The notes under the pieces: model-generated
The model's input: only the letters and a program-made list of their open reading frames with translations
Databases searched by the model: none
Told to the model about the DNA's origin: nothing
Translations under genes and position numbers: made by a program
Assembly (NCBI RefSeq): GCF_030064125.1
Contig: NZ_CP125957.1
Span: 868,001-932,000, forward strand
Source of the DNA: Pseudomonas sp. G2-4
GTDB taxonomy: Bacteria; Pseudomonadota; Gammaproteobacteria; Pseudomonadales; Pseudomonadaceae
Direction: 5' to 3'
DNA length: 64,000 nucleotides
Shown: piece after piece, positions 45,374-53,807 of the stretch
How the letters are laid out: every line of letters starts with the position of its first letter
Numbering within the stretch: the first letter of the stretch is position 1

Positions 45374-47650
45374 ATGAACACTCATGCAGTCTGGAATGAG
45401 GCACTTGAAGACGCCTCGACTGAAGATATCATTCGCTTTGCACAACTGGCGCCCAAGACATTGTCCAATGCTTCGACGCCAGCGCAGGAAGGCGAGTCTC
45501 GTGGCACAGGATTATTGCTGACCAAGAAACAGATCATTGACCTGAGGAAATATGAAGCGGCCGCGCTGGCCCTGCCCTATACCCCGGGGGATGTTAGGGA
45601 TTACCTGAGTTTCGGTGACGATGCCGGCGGTGGCGCGGGCCTGCGGCATGAAGATTTCCTGAGGACATTCCGTGCCACCCGCCAACATGCGCAACGCTGG
45701 TCGCCCCTGCGCGAATCGATCATGTTGACCGGCAGCCAACTGAAACTTTTTGCAGCGAGCATGACCCTATACGGCAGGGCCATGGATGAGATCTATCAGG
45801 AAGTCCAGCCTACCCGGGAACTCGACAAGTATAATATCCAGACACTGGAGCAGTTAAGGAAGCTGGAGCTGGAACTGGGGAAGAAGTTTCCCGGTATTGA
45901 GCTGGCGCCGGACATTGTCAGTGATGTTGGTTATTACCTGGACCAGATTCTCCAAAGGGTCGAGGATAACTACAAACGCGTAAAATCCATCAAGGATGAG
46001 CTGGATCTGTTTGGTTATGACCTTCGTCAATACATTCTTCCCGATATAAAACTGCGCCTGAGTTTGATTGGCGGTACGGCGCTGCCCATCGAAATCGAGA
46101 TGCTCAAGCTCGAGGTCGATGATCGTGCGTTACGCATTAAGGAGAAAAACGACGAGTACGCCAAGGCGGTGGAAAAATCGTTGGGCGCTGCGGCCGGGAT
46201 GAACCTGATCGGCCTGGCATTGGCGATTTACCTGGGGGTGGAAGCCGAGGGTATCCGGGCCGAAAGGTACCGCCTGTACCAGGAGCAGGAAGCGGCGATT
46301 GAAGCCCTCAGGAGCAAAAACCAGACCCTCGGTTCCTTGAGTCGCGTCCAGCACGATCTGCAAGGGCTTGAGCTGGTGGCGATCGATGCCGATATCGCGA
46401 CGCAGAACCTGATGCACGTGTGGAACGTCATGCACCTCTACATCACGACCTCCCAGGAAGCGATTGCCAACATTCATGACGCCCTGACCCTGAGGCGATT
46501 CATCCTGATATTCAGGCAAGTGGCCCATCCCTGGACGCAGATCGCACACGATGCCGACGCATTGATTGCTGTCTTCAAGGAAGCGGACCGGGACTACGAG
46601 CGTATTTATGGCATCCGGACTCGCGCTGCGCTCACCCTCGCTCCCTTCGCATTGCGCAACGATTACCCGAAGGTCGATCTCAAGGTCATGGCCGACAGCA
46701 ACAGGCGGATGAGAGACGGTGCGGTCCAGGCTCGCGCGTTGTTCATCCAATGGAATTACCTGCCGCAATTGCAGGCGCGCTTCGATGACCTGGTGCTCAG
46801 CGTGGGCAAGAGCAGCGACGTGCTGAGCGAGTCTGCGTTAAGCACGAAGATGGCTCTCGAGGGGCGGATCCGGAGCCTGCAGGAACTGGAGAAAGAACTG
46901 GCGAACGCGTTCGATGAACGGGGTATCGAGGAGATCAAGTCTGATCGTGCTGAAGTCCTGGCAGGCATGAGCCGATGGGCGGAGCAGGCCACCCGGCGGC
47001 TCAGCGATCAGTTGTCGGGCATTCACGATGTTTTCGATCGACGCCTGAGCCTGGGTTTCATCGACGACTTCGAAAAGCAGCAGCAAGCCGTCGAGGCAAC
47101 CCTCGGGCAATTGCAGAGCGAGCGGGTCGACCGCCAAAACGAACGCGCCCAGGTCAGCGAGGCCATCGGGTTGCTCAGCAAGGGCGGTATCGAAGCGATC
47201 GGCAGCGATCTGGTACTGACCCTGGAGCAGGTGACGAAGCTCGGTATCGCTCCGCCTGAAGTCCAGTTGGTCATGCAGGCCATCGAGCAGCTCAAGAAGA
47301 CCCTGGTACAGGTCGGCGAAGGGCTTCGGTTCCTGGATCTGGTGCGCGAGCGAGACAAGCGGGTCGAGAAAATCCAGGCGCTGAGTCGCGACATCGATGC
47401 GCAAAGCCACGAACTCATGGCACTCAAGGGCAAGGCCCGGTTCATCCGGGTCATTCACGGCATTGACGATGAGCGCCGCCGCTATGTGGGTGAGTATCAG
47501 GGCGCGGTGTCGGGTTACCGAGCGTTCGCCAGGTTGATGGACGCTAACGCGTACGTCGAAGAAAACGAGCGTAGCGCCGATTTCATCAAGCATGCCCGGC
47601 AGTTCATTGCATTTCTGACGCCGCTGTCCTTGCGTCTGGCGATTGCCTGA
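45374..47650 (+). CDS. Alpha-xenorhabdolysin/YaxAB-type toxin, apparent XaxA-XaxB fusion
   Basis: A 758-residue helical protein without a signal peptide. Residues 45-415 resemble XaxA/YaxA: GTGLLLTKKQIIDLRKYEAA and a DVRDYLSF segment at the front, a hydrophobic hairpin (about 270-290, LGAAAGMNLIGLALAIYLGV), and NVMHLYITTSQEAIANIHDAL plus VAHPWTQIAHDADALIAVF at the end. Residues 430-758 resemble XaxB/YaxB: KLGIAPPEVQLVMQAIEQLKK, LVQVGEGLRFLDLVRERDKR and a C-terminal coiled helix. In known cases XaxA and XaxB are separate genes that form a 1:1 pore. Here they share one frame with no stop between. It is the first gene of a two-gene unit. The assignment rests on remembered sequences. Confidence 0.78.
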   Translation: MNTHAVWNEALEDASTEDIIRFAQLAPKTLSNASTPAQEGESRGTGLLLTKKQIIDLRKYEAAALALPYTPGDVRDYLSFGDDAGGGAGLRHEDFLRTFRATRQHAQRWSPLRESIMLTGSQLKLFAASMTLYGRAMDEIYQEVQPTRELDKYNIQTLEQLRKLELELGKKFPGIELAPDIVSDVGYYLDQILQRVEDNYKRVKSIKDELDLFGYDLRQYILPDIKLRLSLIGGTALPIEIEMLKLEVDDRALRIKEKNDEYAKAVEKSLGAAAGMNLIGLALAIYLGVEAEGIRAERYRLYQEQEAAIEALRSKNQTLGSLSRVQHDLQGLELVAIDADIATQNLMHVWNVMHLYITTSQEAIANIHDALTLRRFILIFRQVAHPWTQIAHDADALIAVFKEADRDYERIYGIRTRAALTLAPFALRNDYPKVDLKVMADSNRRMRDGAVQARALFIQWNYLPQLQARFDDLVLSVGKSSDVLSESALSTKMALEGRIRSLQELEKELANAFDERGIEEIKSDRAEVLAGMSRWAEQATRRLSDQLSGIHDVFDRRLSLGFIDDFEKQQQAVEATLGQLQSERVDRQNERAQVSEAIGLLSKGGIEAIGSDLVLTLEQVTKLGIAPPEVQLVMQAIEQLKKTLVQVGEGLRFLDLVRERDKRVEKIQALSRDIDAQSHELMALKGKARFIRVIHGIDDERRRYVGEYQGAVSGYRAFARLMDANAYVEENERSADFIKHARQFIAFLTPLSLRLAIA

Positions 47651-47725
47651 GTTGCACGGGCTGTGACCCATGGAGAAGCGGCTGCCGGGCTTTGACCGAC
47701 AGTCGCCCGCTAGGAGCGATTGAGC

Positions 47726-48625
47726 ATGTTCGACTTCCTGCTGGATGAGAAGAATTTTGCTTCCTTGAAAGAGTACATCGATTTTTTGAACGGTCTGCCG
47801 GACGCCCTGACGGAGATCGAGCAGTTTTCGGATATTTTTCGGCGTTCGGGGCACTTACTGCTGACGCCACCGGATGGACAGGCACTGACCCGGGCGGCAA
47901 CTGCCAATAAAAACAATTGGACGGCGATTGTCGGGGTTGTGCCGTCCCTGGGCGCGATGGGCCGTCAGTTGGTGGGGCAAACGTCCATCTTTGTCCGGGA
48001 GTTCGAGCAGGTGGCCCGGGAGGCGCCGAATCGCCAGTTGCTCGGCAACCTTGACCCGTCGCGTTTCACACCGGTCAATTTCGGTCCGATGGGGAGCAAT
48101 CGTACGACCGACCTGATGCAGTTGCTGGGCAACCTCGTGCTGCGGCTGGACGAATGTGCGAGGGCGGTGGCGCGGCTCAAGGCCTTGGTCGTGGAGGTTT
48201 CCCAGACCATCCACAGCATTTTTGTGCGCTTCATCGATTCACTGACGCTGCGGCTGTGTGCCTGTCACGGACCGGATCCGAAGATCGAGATCTATTACGC
48301 CCTGGGACGGATCCGCTTGCCGACTATGCAATTCGATCCAAACGCCTATTACTCCCAGAAGCAACGCAGGGCAAAGGCCCGAGAGCACCTGGAAGTTTTG
48401 CGGGGGCTTTATGCCAGGTCAATTTCGGCGGGAAACAACATCGCCGACCTGTGTCATCGAATGGGCTATTTCCTGGAGCAGGTGAAGGCCGAACTCCAAG
48501 CCAATGATCGACAGCAAAGCCTGCGGCGGGCGCAAAGTTCGTTCGCGCAGTTGGCGTATCCACTGCAGGAACTGGAGGGTATGGCTCGCGCCCTGGTGGC
48601 CCTGTCTTATCGCCTGGAACCATGA
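47726..48625 (+). CDS. Unrecognised 299-residue protein beside the toxin gene
   Basis: I do not recognise this protein. It looks helical and soluble, with no signal peptide or obvious membrane segment. It begins MFDFLLDEKNFASLKEYIDF and has the odd Cys/His pair LCACHGPDPKIEIYYALG near the middle. The 75-base gap after the toxin gene carries TAGGAG nine bases before ATG 47726; a TTG at 47720 is too close to that site. Close spacing, the same strand and a shared terminator suggest cotranscription. It may be a third toxin component, a chaperone or an immunity factor; the sequence does not decide. Confidence 0.7.
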   Translation: MFDFLLDEKNFASLKEYIDFLNGLPDALTEIEQFSDIFRRSGHLLLTPPDGQALTRAATANKNNWTAIVGVVPSLGAMGRQLVGQTSIFVREFEQVAREAPNRQLLGNLDPSRFTPVNFGPMGSNRTTDLMQLLGNLVLRLDECARAVARLKALVVEVSQTIHSIFVRFIDSLTLRLCACHGPDPKIEIYYALGRIRLPTMQFDPNAYYSQKQRRAKAREHLEVLRGLYARSISAGNNIADLCHRMGYFLEQVKAELQANDRQQSLRRAQSSFAQLAYPLQELEGMARALVALSYRLEP

Positions 48626-48626
48626 A

Positions 48627-48656
48627 AAAAGCCCGTGACATCCGTCACGGGCTTTT
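48627..48656. terminator. Bidirectional intrinsic terminator
   Basis: AAAAGCCCGTGAC and GTCACGGGCTTTT form a 13-bp stem with an ATCC loop, immediately after the stop of the toxin companion gene. It also serves speC, which converges from the other side. Confidence 0.88.
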
Positions 48657-48676
48657 CGGTTCACGCTATTGGCGAA

Positions 48677-49840
48677 TCACACGTAGAACGACTTCAGGGG
48701 CGGGAAGCCGTTGAATTCCACGGCGCTGTAGCTGGTGGTGTAGGCACCGGTCGACAGCCAGTACAGGCGGTCACCGATGGCCAGGTTCAGCGGCAAGCCG
48801 TACTTGTAGTTCTCGTACATGATGTCGGCGCTGTCGCAGGTAGGGCCGGCGATGACCACTTCTTCCATCTCGCCTTTCTTCTCGGTCCAGATCGGGAACT
48901 TGATGGCTTCGTCCATGGTTTCGATCAGGCCGGAGAACTTGCCCACGTCCGTGTACACCCAACGCTCGACGGCGGTACGCGATTTACGCGCCACCAGCAC
49001 CACTTCGCTGACCAGGATGCCGGCGTTGGCGATCAACGAACGGCCCGGCTCCAGGATGATTTCCGGCAGGTCGTCGCCGAAGTCTTCCTTGAGGAAACGG
49101 ATGATTTCCTCAGCGTAGGTTTCCAGGCTGTTGGTGCGGGTGATGTAGTTGGCCGGGAAGCCGCCGCCCATGTTGATCAGCTTCAGGACGATGCCGTCTT
49201 CTTCTTTCAGGCGCTCGAAGATCACCTTGACCTTGGCAATGGCCGCGTCCCAGACGCTGATGTCGCGCTGTTGCGAACCGACGTGGAACGAAATGCCGTA
49301 CGGCACCAGGCCCAGGTCGCGGGCCAGGATCAGCAGGTCCATGGCCATGTCGGTCTGGCAGCCGAACTTGCGCGACAACGGCCAGTCAGCGGTGGTCGAG
49401 CCTTCGGTGAGGATCCGTACATAGACTTTCGAGCCCGGGGCGGCCTTGGCAATGTTGCGCAGGTCGGCTTCGGAGTCGGTGGCATACAGGCGCACGCCCT
49501 TCTCGTAGAAGTAGCGGATGTCGCGGGATTTCTTGATGGTGTTGCCGTAGCTGATCTGTTCCGGGCCGACGCCACGGCTCATGACTTTATCCAGCTCGTA
49601 GATCGAGGCGATGTCGAAGTTCGAGCCTTTGTCCTTGAGCAGGTCGATGATTTCCACCGCCGGGTTGGCCTTGACGGCGTAGTAGACCTTGGCGAAGTCG
49701 AAACCGGCGCGCAGGTCGTCATAGGCCTTGGAGATCATCGCGGTGTCGATCACCACGAACGGGGTTTCCTGCTTGTCGGCGAACGCTTTCATTTTCTGGA
49801 AGGTTTCGCGCGCGAAATAATCTTCGACCTGGATCGACAT
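48677..49840 (-). CDS. speC: Ornithine decarboxylase (PLP, alanine-racemase fold)
   Basis: A 387-residue enzyme making putrescine from ornithine. PLP-binding Lys57 is in VYYAVKANP, the glycine loop is in LINMGGGFPANY, the phosphate-binding EPGRSLIANAG follows, and the dimer-partner catalytic Cys335 is in AGPTCDSADIM. Group IV decarboxylases of this length act on ornithine or lysine; ornithine is preferred because I recall this gene next to the chemoreceptor/ampDE block in P. aeruginosa, but lysine use is possible. The ATG at 49840 has AGGAG nine bases upstream. A long structured leader precedes it. Confidence 0.92.
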   Translation of the reverse strand: MSIQVEDYFARETFQKMKAFADKQETPFVVIDTAMISKAYDDLRAGFDFAKVYYAVKANPAVEIIDLLKDKGSNFDIASIYELDKVMSRGVGPEQISYGNTIKKSRDIRYFYEKGVRLYATDSEADLRNIAKAAPGSKVYVRILTEGSTTADWPLSRKFGCQTDMAMDLLILARDLGLVPYGISFHVGSQQRDISVWDAAIAKVKVIFERLKEEDGIVLKLINMGGGFPANYITRTNSLETYAEEIIRFLKEDFGDDLPEIILEPGRSLIANAGILVSEVVLVARKSRTAVERWVYTDVGKFSGLIETMDEAIKFPIWTEKKGEMEEVVIAGPTCDSADIMYENYKYGLPLNLAIGDRLYWLSTGAYTTSYSAVEFNGFPPLKSFYV

Positions 49841-49881
49841 ACTTGGGACTCCTACTGGCAAACATCAGGATCAATGGGTGT

Positions 49882-49898
49882 GAGGGCAAGCAGCCCTC
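49882..49898 (-). promoter_or_regulatory. Small hairpin before the speC ribosome-binding site
   Basis: GAGGGC and GCCCTC pair around a 5-base loop. It lies about 40 bases before the speC start codon, in the leader. Confidence 0.4.
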
Positions 49899-49954
49899 GT
49901 GAACGTCCTCCGTATCCCCACTTTGGTTCGCCTACTTCCCAAGGCATGTCGCCG

Positions 49955-49994
49955 AAAGCAAAAAGGCCATGGGATGCGTAATGCCCTTGGCCTT
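49955..49994 (-). terminator. Terminator-like hairpin in the speC leader
   Basis: Read on the minus strand, AAGGCCA pairs with TGGCCTT, and GGG with CCC inside, leaving one mismatch. It is followed by TTTTTGCTTT. It lies about 115 bases before speC and on its transcribed strand, so it could attenuate speC. Confidence 0.6.
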
Positions 49995-50207
49995 GCTGTC
50001 TCGTCGTCAGTACTTGAGCCGGATGGATCGTTTCCAGCATGGACGTTCGGCGCGAACTTTAGGGCGTGAGGGGCCTGAGATCAACTAAAAATGTCGCGTT
50101 TTTGCACACATCCGTCGTGCGGCCCGCGACAGCTCATGATGTAACCGACCTGCGTGACAGATTGATGTTCAATTGGATCGGTTATTGAGGCTGCAGAATG
50201 TGCCTTT

Positions 50208-50300
50208 GTGGCGAGGGAGCTTGCTCCCGCTTGAGTGCGAAGCGCTCATCGCTTTTTTGGGGCCGCTTCGCGACCCAGCGGGAGCAAGCTCCCTCGCCAC
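50208..50300. repeat. REPIN, type A
   Basis: GTGGCGAGGGAGC...GCTCCCGC left and GCGGGAGC...CCCTCGCCAC right, with a short centre containing GGCCGCTTCGCGACC. It lies between speC and the osmoprotectant transporter, both on the minus strand. Confidence 0.85.
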
Positions 50301-50341
50301 AGGTCCCAGGCCACCTTCCAGAGTGTGGGAGCTATCAGAAG

Positions 50342-51499
50342 TCAGGCCAACGCGGTCTCGGCCGGCGAGACAATGCTGGTCTTGCCGCCGCGCGAGCGCC
50401 CGGAGCTCAGGTACTCGGCAATCGATTCCTGGGTCACCTCGCCGAGGAACACCCGCTCGGCGTCCATCACCGGCAGCCACGAACGATTGAACTCGTACAT
50501 GCGCGACAGCAGGATCCGCAGGTGTTCGTCGTAGGCCGCGGTGGCGTTGAACTCACGCAGGTACTGCGCGCAAGTGCCGGTCTGACGGTGCAGGTCGCGA
50601 CGGCGCACATAGCCCAGGGCCTTGTTCTCGGCGCAGGTGACCACCACGTAGCGACGGTCATGTTCGTCCATCAGCTCCAGCGCATCGGACACCGGTGTTT
50701 CCGGGCTGACCGACGGGGCGTTGTCCGCCGCGTCCTCAGCCTTGACCAGCAGCAGACGCTTGAGCGTGCTGTCCTGGCCGACGAAGCTGCTGACGAACTC
50801 GTCGGCCGGGTGCGCCAGCAGGGTATCCGGGTGATCGAACTGGATCAGCTTGCCGGCGCGGAAGATCGCAATCTTGTCCCCCAGCTTGATGGCTTCGTCG
50901 ATGTCGTGGCTGACCATGATCACGGTCTTGTTCAGCGCCCGTTGCATCTCGAAGAACTCGTTCTGGATCATCTCGCGGTTGATCGGGTCCACCGCGCCGA
51001 ACGGTTCGTCCATCAGCAACAGCGGTGCATCGGCCGCCAAGGCGCGGATAACGCCGATCCGTTGCTGCTGGCCGCCCGACAATTCGCGGGGGTAGCGATG
51101 CAGGTACTGCTTGGGTTCGAGCTTGATCATGCTCATCAGTTCGCGGGCGCGGTCGTGGCATTTCTGCTTGTCCCAGCCCAGCAGGCGCGGGACCACGGTG
51201 ATGTTTTCCTCGATGGTCATGTTCGGGAACAGGCCGATCTGCTGGATCACGTAGCCGATGTTGCGGCGCAGGGTCACTGCGTCCAGGCCGGTGGTGTCTT
51301 CGCCGTTGATCAACACCTTGCCCGAAGTGGGCGGAATCAGGCGATTGATCATTTTCAGCGTGGTGCTTTTGCCACAGCCCGACGGCCCGAGGAATACGCA
51401 AATCTCGCCTTCGTTGACGGTCAGGTTCACCGAGTCCACGGCCTTGACGTCCTTGCCATTGCTCTTGAAGGTTTTGCTGAGGTTTTGAAGTTCGATCAT
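50342..51499 (-). CDS. Osmoprotectant (quaternary amine) ABC transporter, ATP-binding subunit
   Basis: A 385-residue ATPase of the OpuCA/OsmV type. Walker A is GPSGCGKST near residues 37-45, the signature LSGGQQQRIGVIRAL near 134, Walker B LLLMDEPFGAVD near 154, and the H-loop SHDIDEA near 189. The C-terminal third (about 260-365) carries CBS-like repeats, which sense ionic strength in OpuA-type transporters. It should energise uptake of betaine, choline or carnitine. The ATG at 51499 overlaps the permease stop by four bases. Confidence 0.92.
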   Translation of the reverse strand: MIELQNLSKTFKSNGKDVKAVDSVNLTVNEGEICVFLGPSGCGKSTTLKMINRLIPPTSGKVLINGEDTTGLDAVTLRRNIGYVIQQIGLFPNMTIEENITVVPRLLGWDKQKCHDRARELMSMIKLEPKQYLHRYPRELSGGQQQRIGVIRALAADAPLLLMDEPFGAVDPINREMIQNEFFEMQRALNKTVIMVSHDIDEAIKLGDKIAIFRAGKLIQFDHPDTLLAHPADEFVSSFVGQDSTLKRLLLVKAEDAADNAPSVSPETPVSDALELMDEHDRRYVVVTCAENKALGYVRRRDLHRQTGTCAQYLREFNATAAYDEHLRILLSRMYEFNRSWLPVMDAERVFLGEVTQESIAEYLSSGRSRGGKTSIVSPAETALA

Positions 51500-52149
51500 T
51501 TCAGTAATCCTTTTGGGGTCAGCGAGCGTTGCAGCCATTGCAGAAGCAGGTCGGCGAAGATGGCCAGGAGACTGACCAGCAGGGCGCCGACGATCAGCAT
51601 CGACATGTCGCTGCGGCTGATGGAAGCGAGGATGAGCACGCCCAGGCCACCGGCGCCGATGGTGGCGGCGATGGTCATGACGCCGATGTTCATGACCACG
51701 GCGGTGCGCACACCGGCCAGGATCACTGGCACGGCGATGGGCAGTTCGACCATGCGCAGGCGCTGGCCGAAGGTCATGCCGATGCCGCGGGCGGCTTCAC
51801 GGATGCCGGGTTCCACGCCGGTCAGGGCCAGGTAGGTGTTGCGCATGATCGGCAACAGCGAATAGAGGAACACCGCGGTGATCGCCGGCATCGGTCCCAG
51901 GCCCTGGCCGAACGTGGAATAGAACGGCAGCAACAGGCCGAACAGCGCAATCGACGGAATGGTCAGCAGCACGGTGGCGCTGGCCTGCAGCGGGCCCGCG
52001 AGCGCCGGGAAGCGGGTCATGACGATGCCCAGCGGCACGCCGACCACGATTGCCAGGGTCACGGCGATGCCCACCAGGGTGATGTGCTGCCAGGTCAATT
52101 GCAGCACCAGCGGCCAGTCCAGATGGGAAAAGGCGTCAAGAAAATCCAT
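51496..52149 (-). CDS. Osmoprotectant ABC transporter, permease subunit 1
   Basis: A 217-residue inner-membrane protein of the OpuCB/OsmW type with five to six membrane segments. The family coupling motif is visible (GIREAARGIGMTFGQRLRMVELPIAVPVILAGVRTAVVMNIG). It ends in the ATGA overlap with the ATPase gene. Together with the second permease at 53091-53807 it forms the heterodimeric channel. Confidence 0.92.
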   Translation of the reverse strand: MDFLDAFSHLDWPLVLQLTWQHITLVGIAVTLAIVVGVPLGIVMTRFPALAGPLQASATVLLTIPSIALFGLLLPFYSTFGQGLGPMPAITAVFLYSLLPIMRNTYLALTGVEPGIREAARGIGMTFGQRLRMVELPIAVPVILAGVRTAVVMNIGVMTIAATIGAGGLGVLILASISRSDMSMLIVGALLVSLLAIFADLLLQWLQRSLTPKGLLK

Positions 52150-52164
52150 GGCTTTTCCTCCAGG

Positions 52165-53067
52165 TCATTGGGTTGAGAGCAGGGAATGCTGGCGCAGGAA
52201 GTCGGCGGCAACGGTGGAAGGGCTTTCATGATTGACGTCCACGCGGGCGTTGAGCTGGCGCATGGTTGCGTCATCGAACAGCTCGGCCAAGGGCTTTAGC
52301 TGCTCGGCCAATTGCGGATGCGCGTCGAGGAACGCCTGGCGCACCACGGGCGCCGCGGTGTAGTCGGGGAAGTAATGTTTGTCGTCTTCCAGCAACTTCA
52401 GCTTGAACGCGTTCAGCCGGCCGTCGGTGGTGTACACCAGGCCCGCGAACACCTGGCCGTTGCGCAGGGCGGTGTAGACCAGGCCGGCATCCATCTGCCG
52501 GATGTTCTGGCGGGTCAAGTTCATGCCGTACTGCTCGACCATGCCCGCCAGGCCGTCGGAGCGGTTGGCGAACTCGGTGTCCAGGGCCACCAGGTGATTG
52601 GTATTGGCTTCGGCCTGGAGCACCGTGTTCAGCTGGCTGATGGTCTTGATCTGCGGGTATTTCTTCGCGACTTTTTCCGGTAGCGCCAAGGCGTAAGTGT
52701 TGCTGAATTTCGACGGCGTCAGCCAGACCAGGCCTTTTTTCGCGTCGAGCTCTTTCACCCGGGCGTAGGACTGGGCGCTGTCGAGTTTCTCCGTGACATG
52801 GTTGTAGGCCACCAGCGACACCCCGGTGTATTCCCACAGCAGGTCCAATTGTCCGGTTTCATGGGCGCTACGGGCCAGGTTGCTGCCCAGGCCACCGGTG
52901 ATCTGCGCGTCGTAGCCCTTGCTGCGCAGGTATTGGGCGGTGATTTCCGCCAGCAGTGTCTGCTCGGTGAACACCCGGGCGCCAAGACGGATCAGCGGTT
53001 GTTCAGCGGCTTGGGTGAATCCTGCGAATAGCAGGACGCAGCCCAGTATCAAGCTCAACTTCTTCAT
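52165..53067 (-). CDS. Osmoprotectant ABC transporter, substrate-binding protein
   Basis: A 300-residue periplasmic protein of the OpuCC/OsmF type. The N-terminal signal is MKKLSLILGCVLLFAGFTQA, cleaved near AEQ. The mature protein has LIRLGARVFTEQTLLAEITAQYL, the pattern of the glycine-betaine-binding fold, and later QMDAGLVYTALRNGQVFAGLVYTTDGRL. The lack of a lipobox Cys fits a free periplasmic protein. Ligand identity (betaine, choline, carnitine) cannot be told from sequence alone. Confidence 0.92.
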   Translation of the reverse strand: MKKLSLILGCVLLFAGFTQAAEQPLIRLGARVFTEQTLLAEITAQYLRSKGYDAQITGGLGSNLARSAHETGQLDLLWEYTGVSLVAYNHVTEKLDSAQSYARVKELDAKKGLVWLTPSKFSNTYALALPEKVAKKYPQIKTISQLNTVLQAEANTNHLVALDTEFANRSDGLAGMVEQYGMNLTRQNIRQMDAGLVYTALRNGQVFAGLVYTTDGRLNAFKLKLLEDDKHYFPDYTAAPVVRQAFLDAHPQLAEQLKPLAELFDDATMRQLNARVDVNHESPSTVAADFLRQHSLLSTQ

Positions 53068-53090
53068 AACGATTCCTTTATCCAGCCGGC

Positions 53091-53807
53091 TTATGACGGT
53101 CGCAGACCGCGTTCCAGCCAGAGGCGGCTGGCCAGTGTCACCAAACCGTCGAGCAGCAATGCCAGCAGCGCGGTGCAGGCCGCACCAAGCAATAGCTGCG
53201 GCTGGTTGTTCAGGGCAATGCCGGGGAAGATCAAGCTGCCGAGGCTATTGGCACCGATCAGGAACGCCAGGGGAGCGGTGCCGACGTTGATCGCCAGCGC
53301 CACCCGCACACCACCGATGATGATGGGCACGGCGTTGGGCAACTCGACTTTCCACAGCACCTGGCGCGGCGTCATGCCAATGCCAACGGCGGCTTCCTTG
53401 AGGGAACCCTGGACGTTTTTCAGACCTTCGTAAGTGTTGCGCACGATAGGCAGCAGCGAGGCGAGGAACAGGGCGAAGATGGCCGGCCCGCTGCCAATGC
53501 CCAGGATACCCAGGGCGATGGCCAGTACGGCCAGGGGCGGCACGGTATTGCCGATGTTGAACACTTGCATGAAGCGTTCGGCGCGCCCGACCATGCCGGG
53601 ACGGCTGAGGGCGATGCCTGCCGGGATACCCACGAGCAGGGCCGCGAGCATGGAGGCCAATACAAGCATCAGGTGCGCTTGCAGGTAAAACAGTAAATCG
53701 TCACGGTAACGCTGGATGGTATCGATGCCGATCCAGTGGACCAACAGGGCCAGGAGGGCGACGACGACCGCACCTCCGATAAGCCCTTTGCCATAGCGGA
53801 TAGCCAC
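53091..53807 (-). CDS. Osmoprotectant ABC transporter, permease subunit 2
   Basis: A 238-residue permease of the OpuCD/OsmY-permease type with about six membrane segments. The coupling motif is LKEAAVGIGMTPRQVLWKVELPNAVPIIIGGVRVALAIN. It is the first gene of the four-gene minus-strand operon (permease 2, binding protein, permease 1, ATPase). The next gene, prfC, is divergent. Confidence 0.92.
   Translation of the reverse strand: MAIRYGKGLIGGAVVVALLALLVHWIGIDTIQRYRDDLLFYLQAHLMLVLASMLAALLVGIPAGIALSRPGMVGRAERFMQVFNIGNTVPPLAVLAIALGILGIGSGPAIFALFLASLLPIVRNTYEGLKNVQGSLKEAAVGIGMTPRQVLWKVELPNAVPIIIGGVRVALAINVGTAPLAFLIGANSLGSLIFPGIALNNQPQLLLGAACTALLALLLDGLVTLASRLWLERGLRPS

Larger units (their letters stand above)
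49852..50040 (-). other. Possible speC leader open frame (62 codons)
   Basis: An open frame starts at ATG 50040 and ends 11 bases before the speC start codon. It has no clear ribosome-binding site, and its third codon positions are not GC-biased as in the neighbouring genes, so it is not a standard gene. It does contain the terminator-like hairpin at 49955-49994 in mid-frame, the arrangement seen in transcription attenuators controlled by leader translation. It is listed as a candidate only; it shows no resemblance to E. coli SpeFL. Confidence 0.3.
49841..50341. other. speC upstream region and REPIN (501 bp)
   Basis: This interval contains the speC leader, with a 62-codon minus-strand open frame (49852-50040), a terminator-like hairpin at 49955-49994, a smaller hairpin at 49882-49898, and the type A REPIN at 50208-50300. 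No other gene is supported. Confidence 0.65.

Noticed and set aside
48635..49981. A 448-codon + strand frame opposite speC.
   Set aside because: It is antisense to a complete ornithine decarboxylase with all catalytic residues.
50173..50490. A 105-codon + strand frame over the REPIN at 50.2 kb.
   Set aside because: It is mostly REPIN sequence and the antisense end of the ABC ATPase gene.
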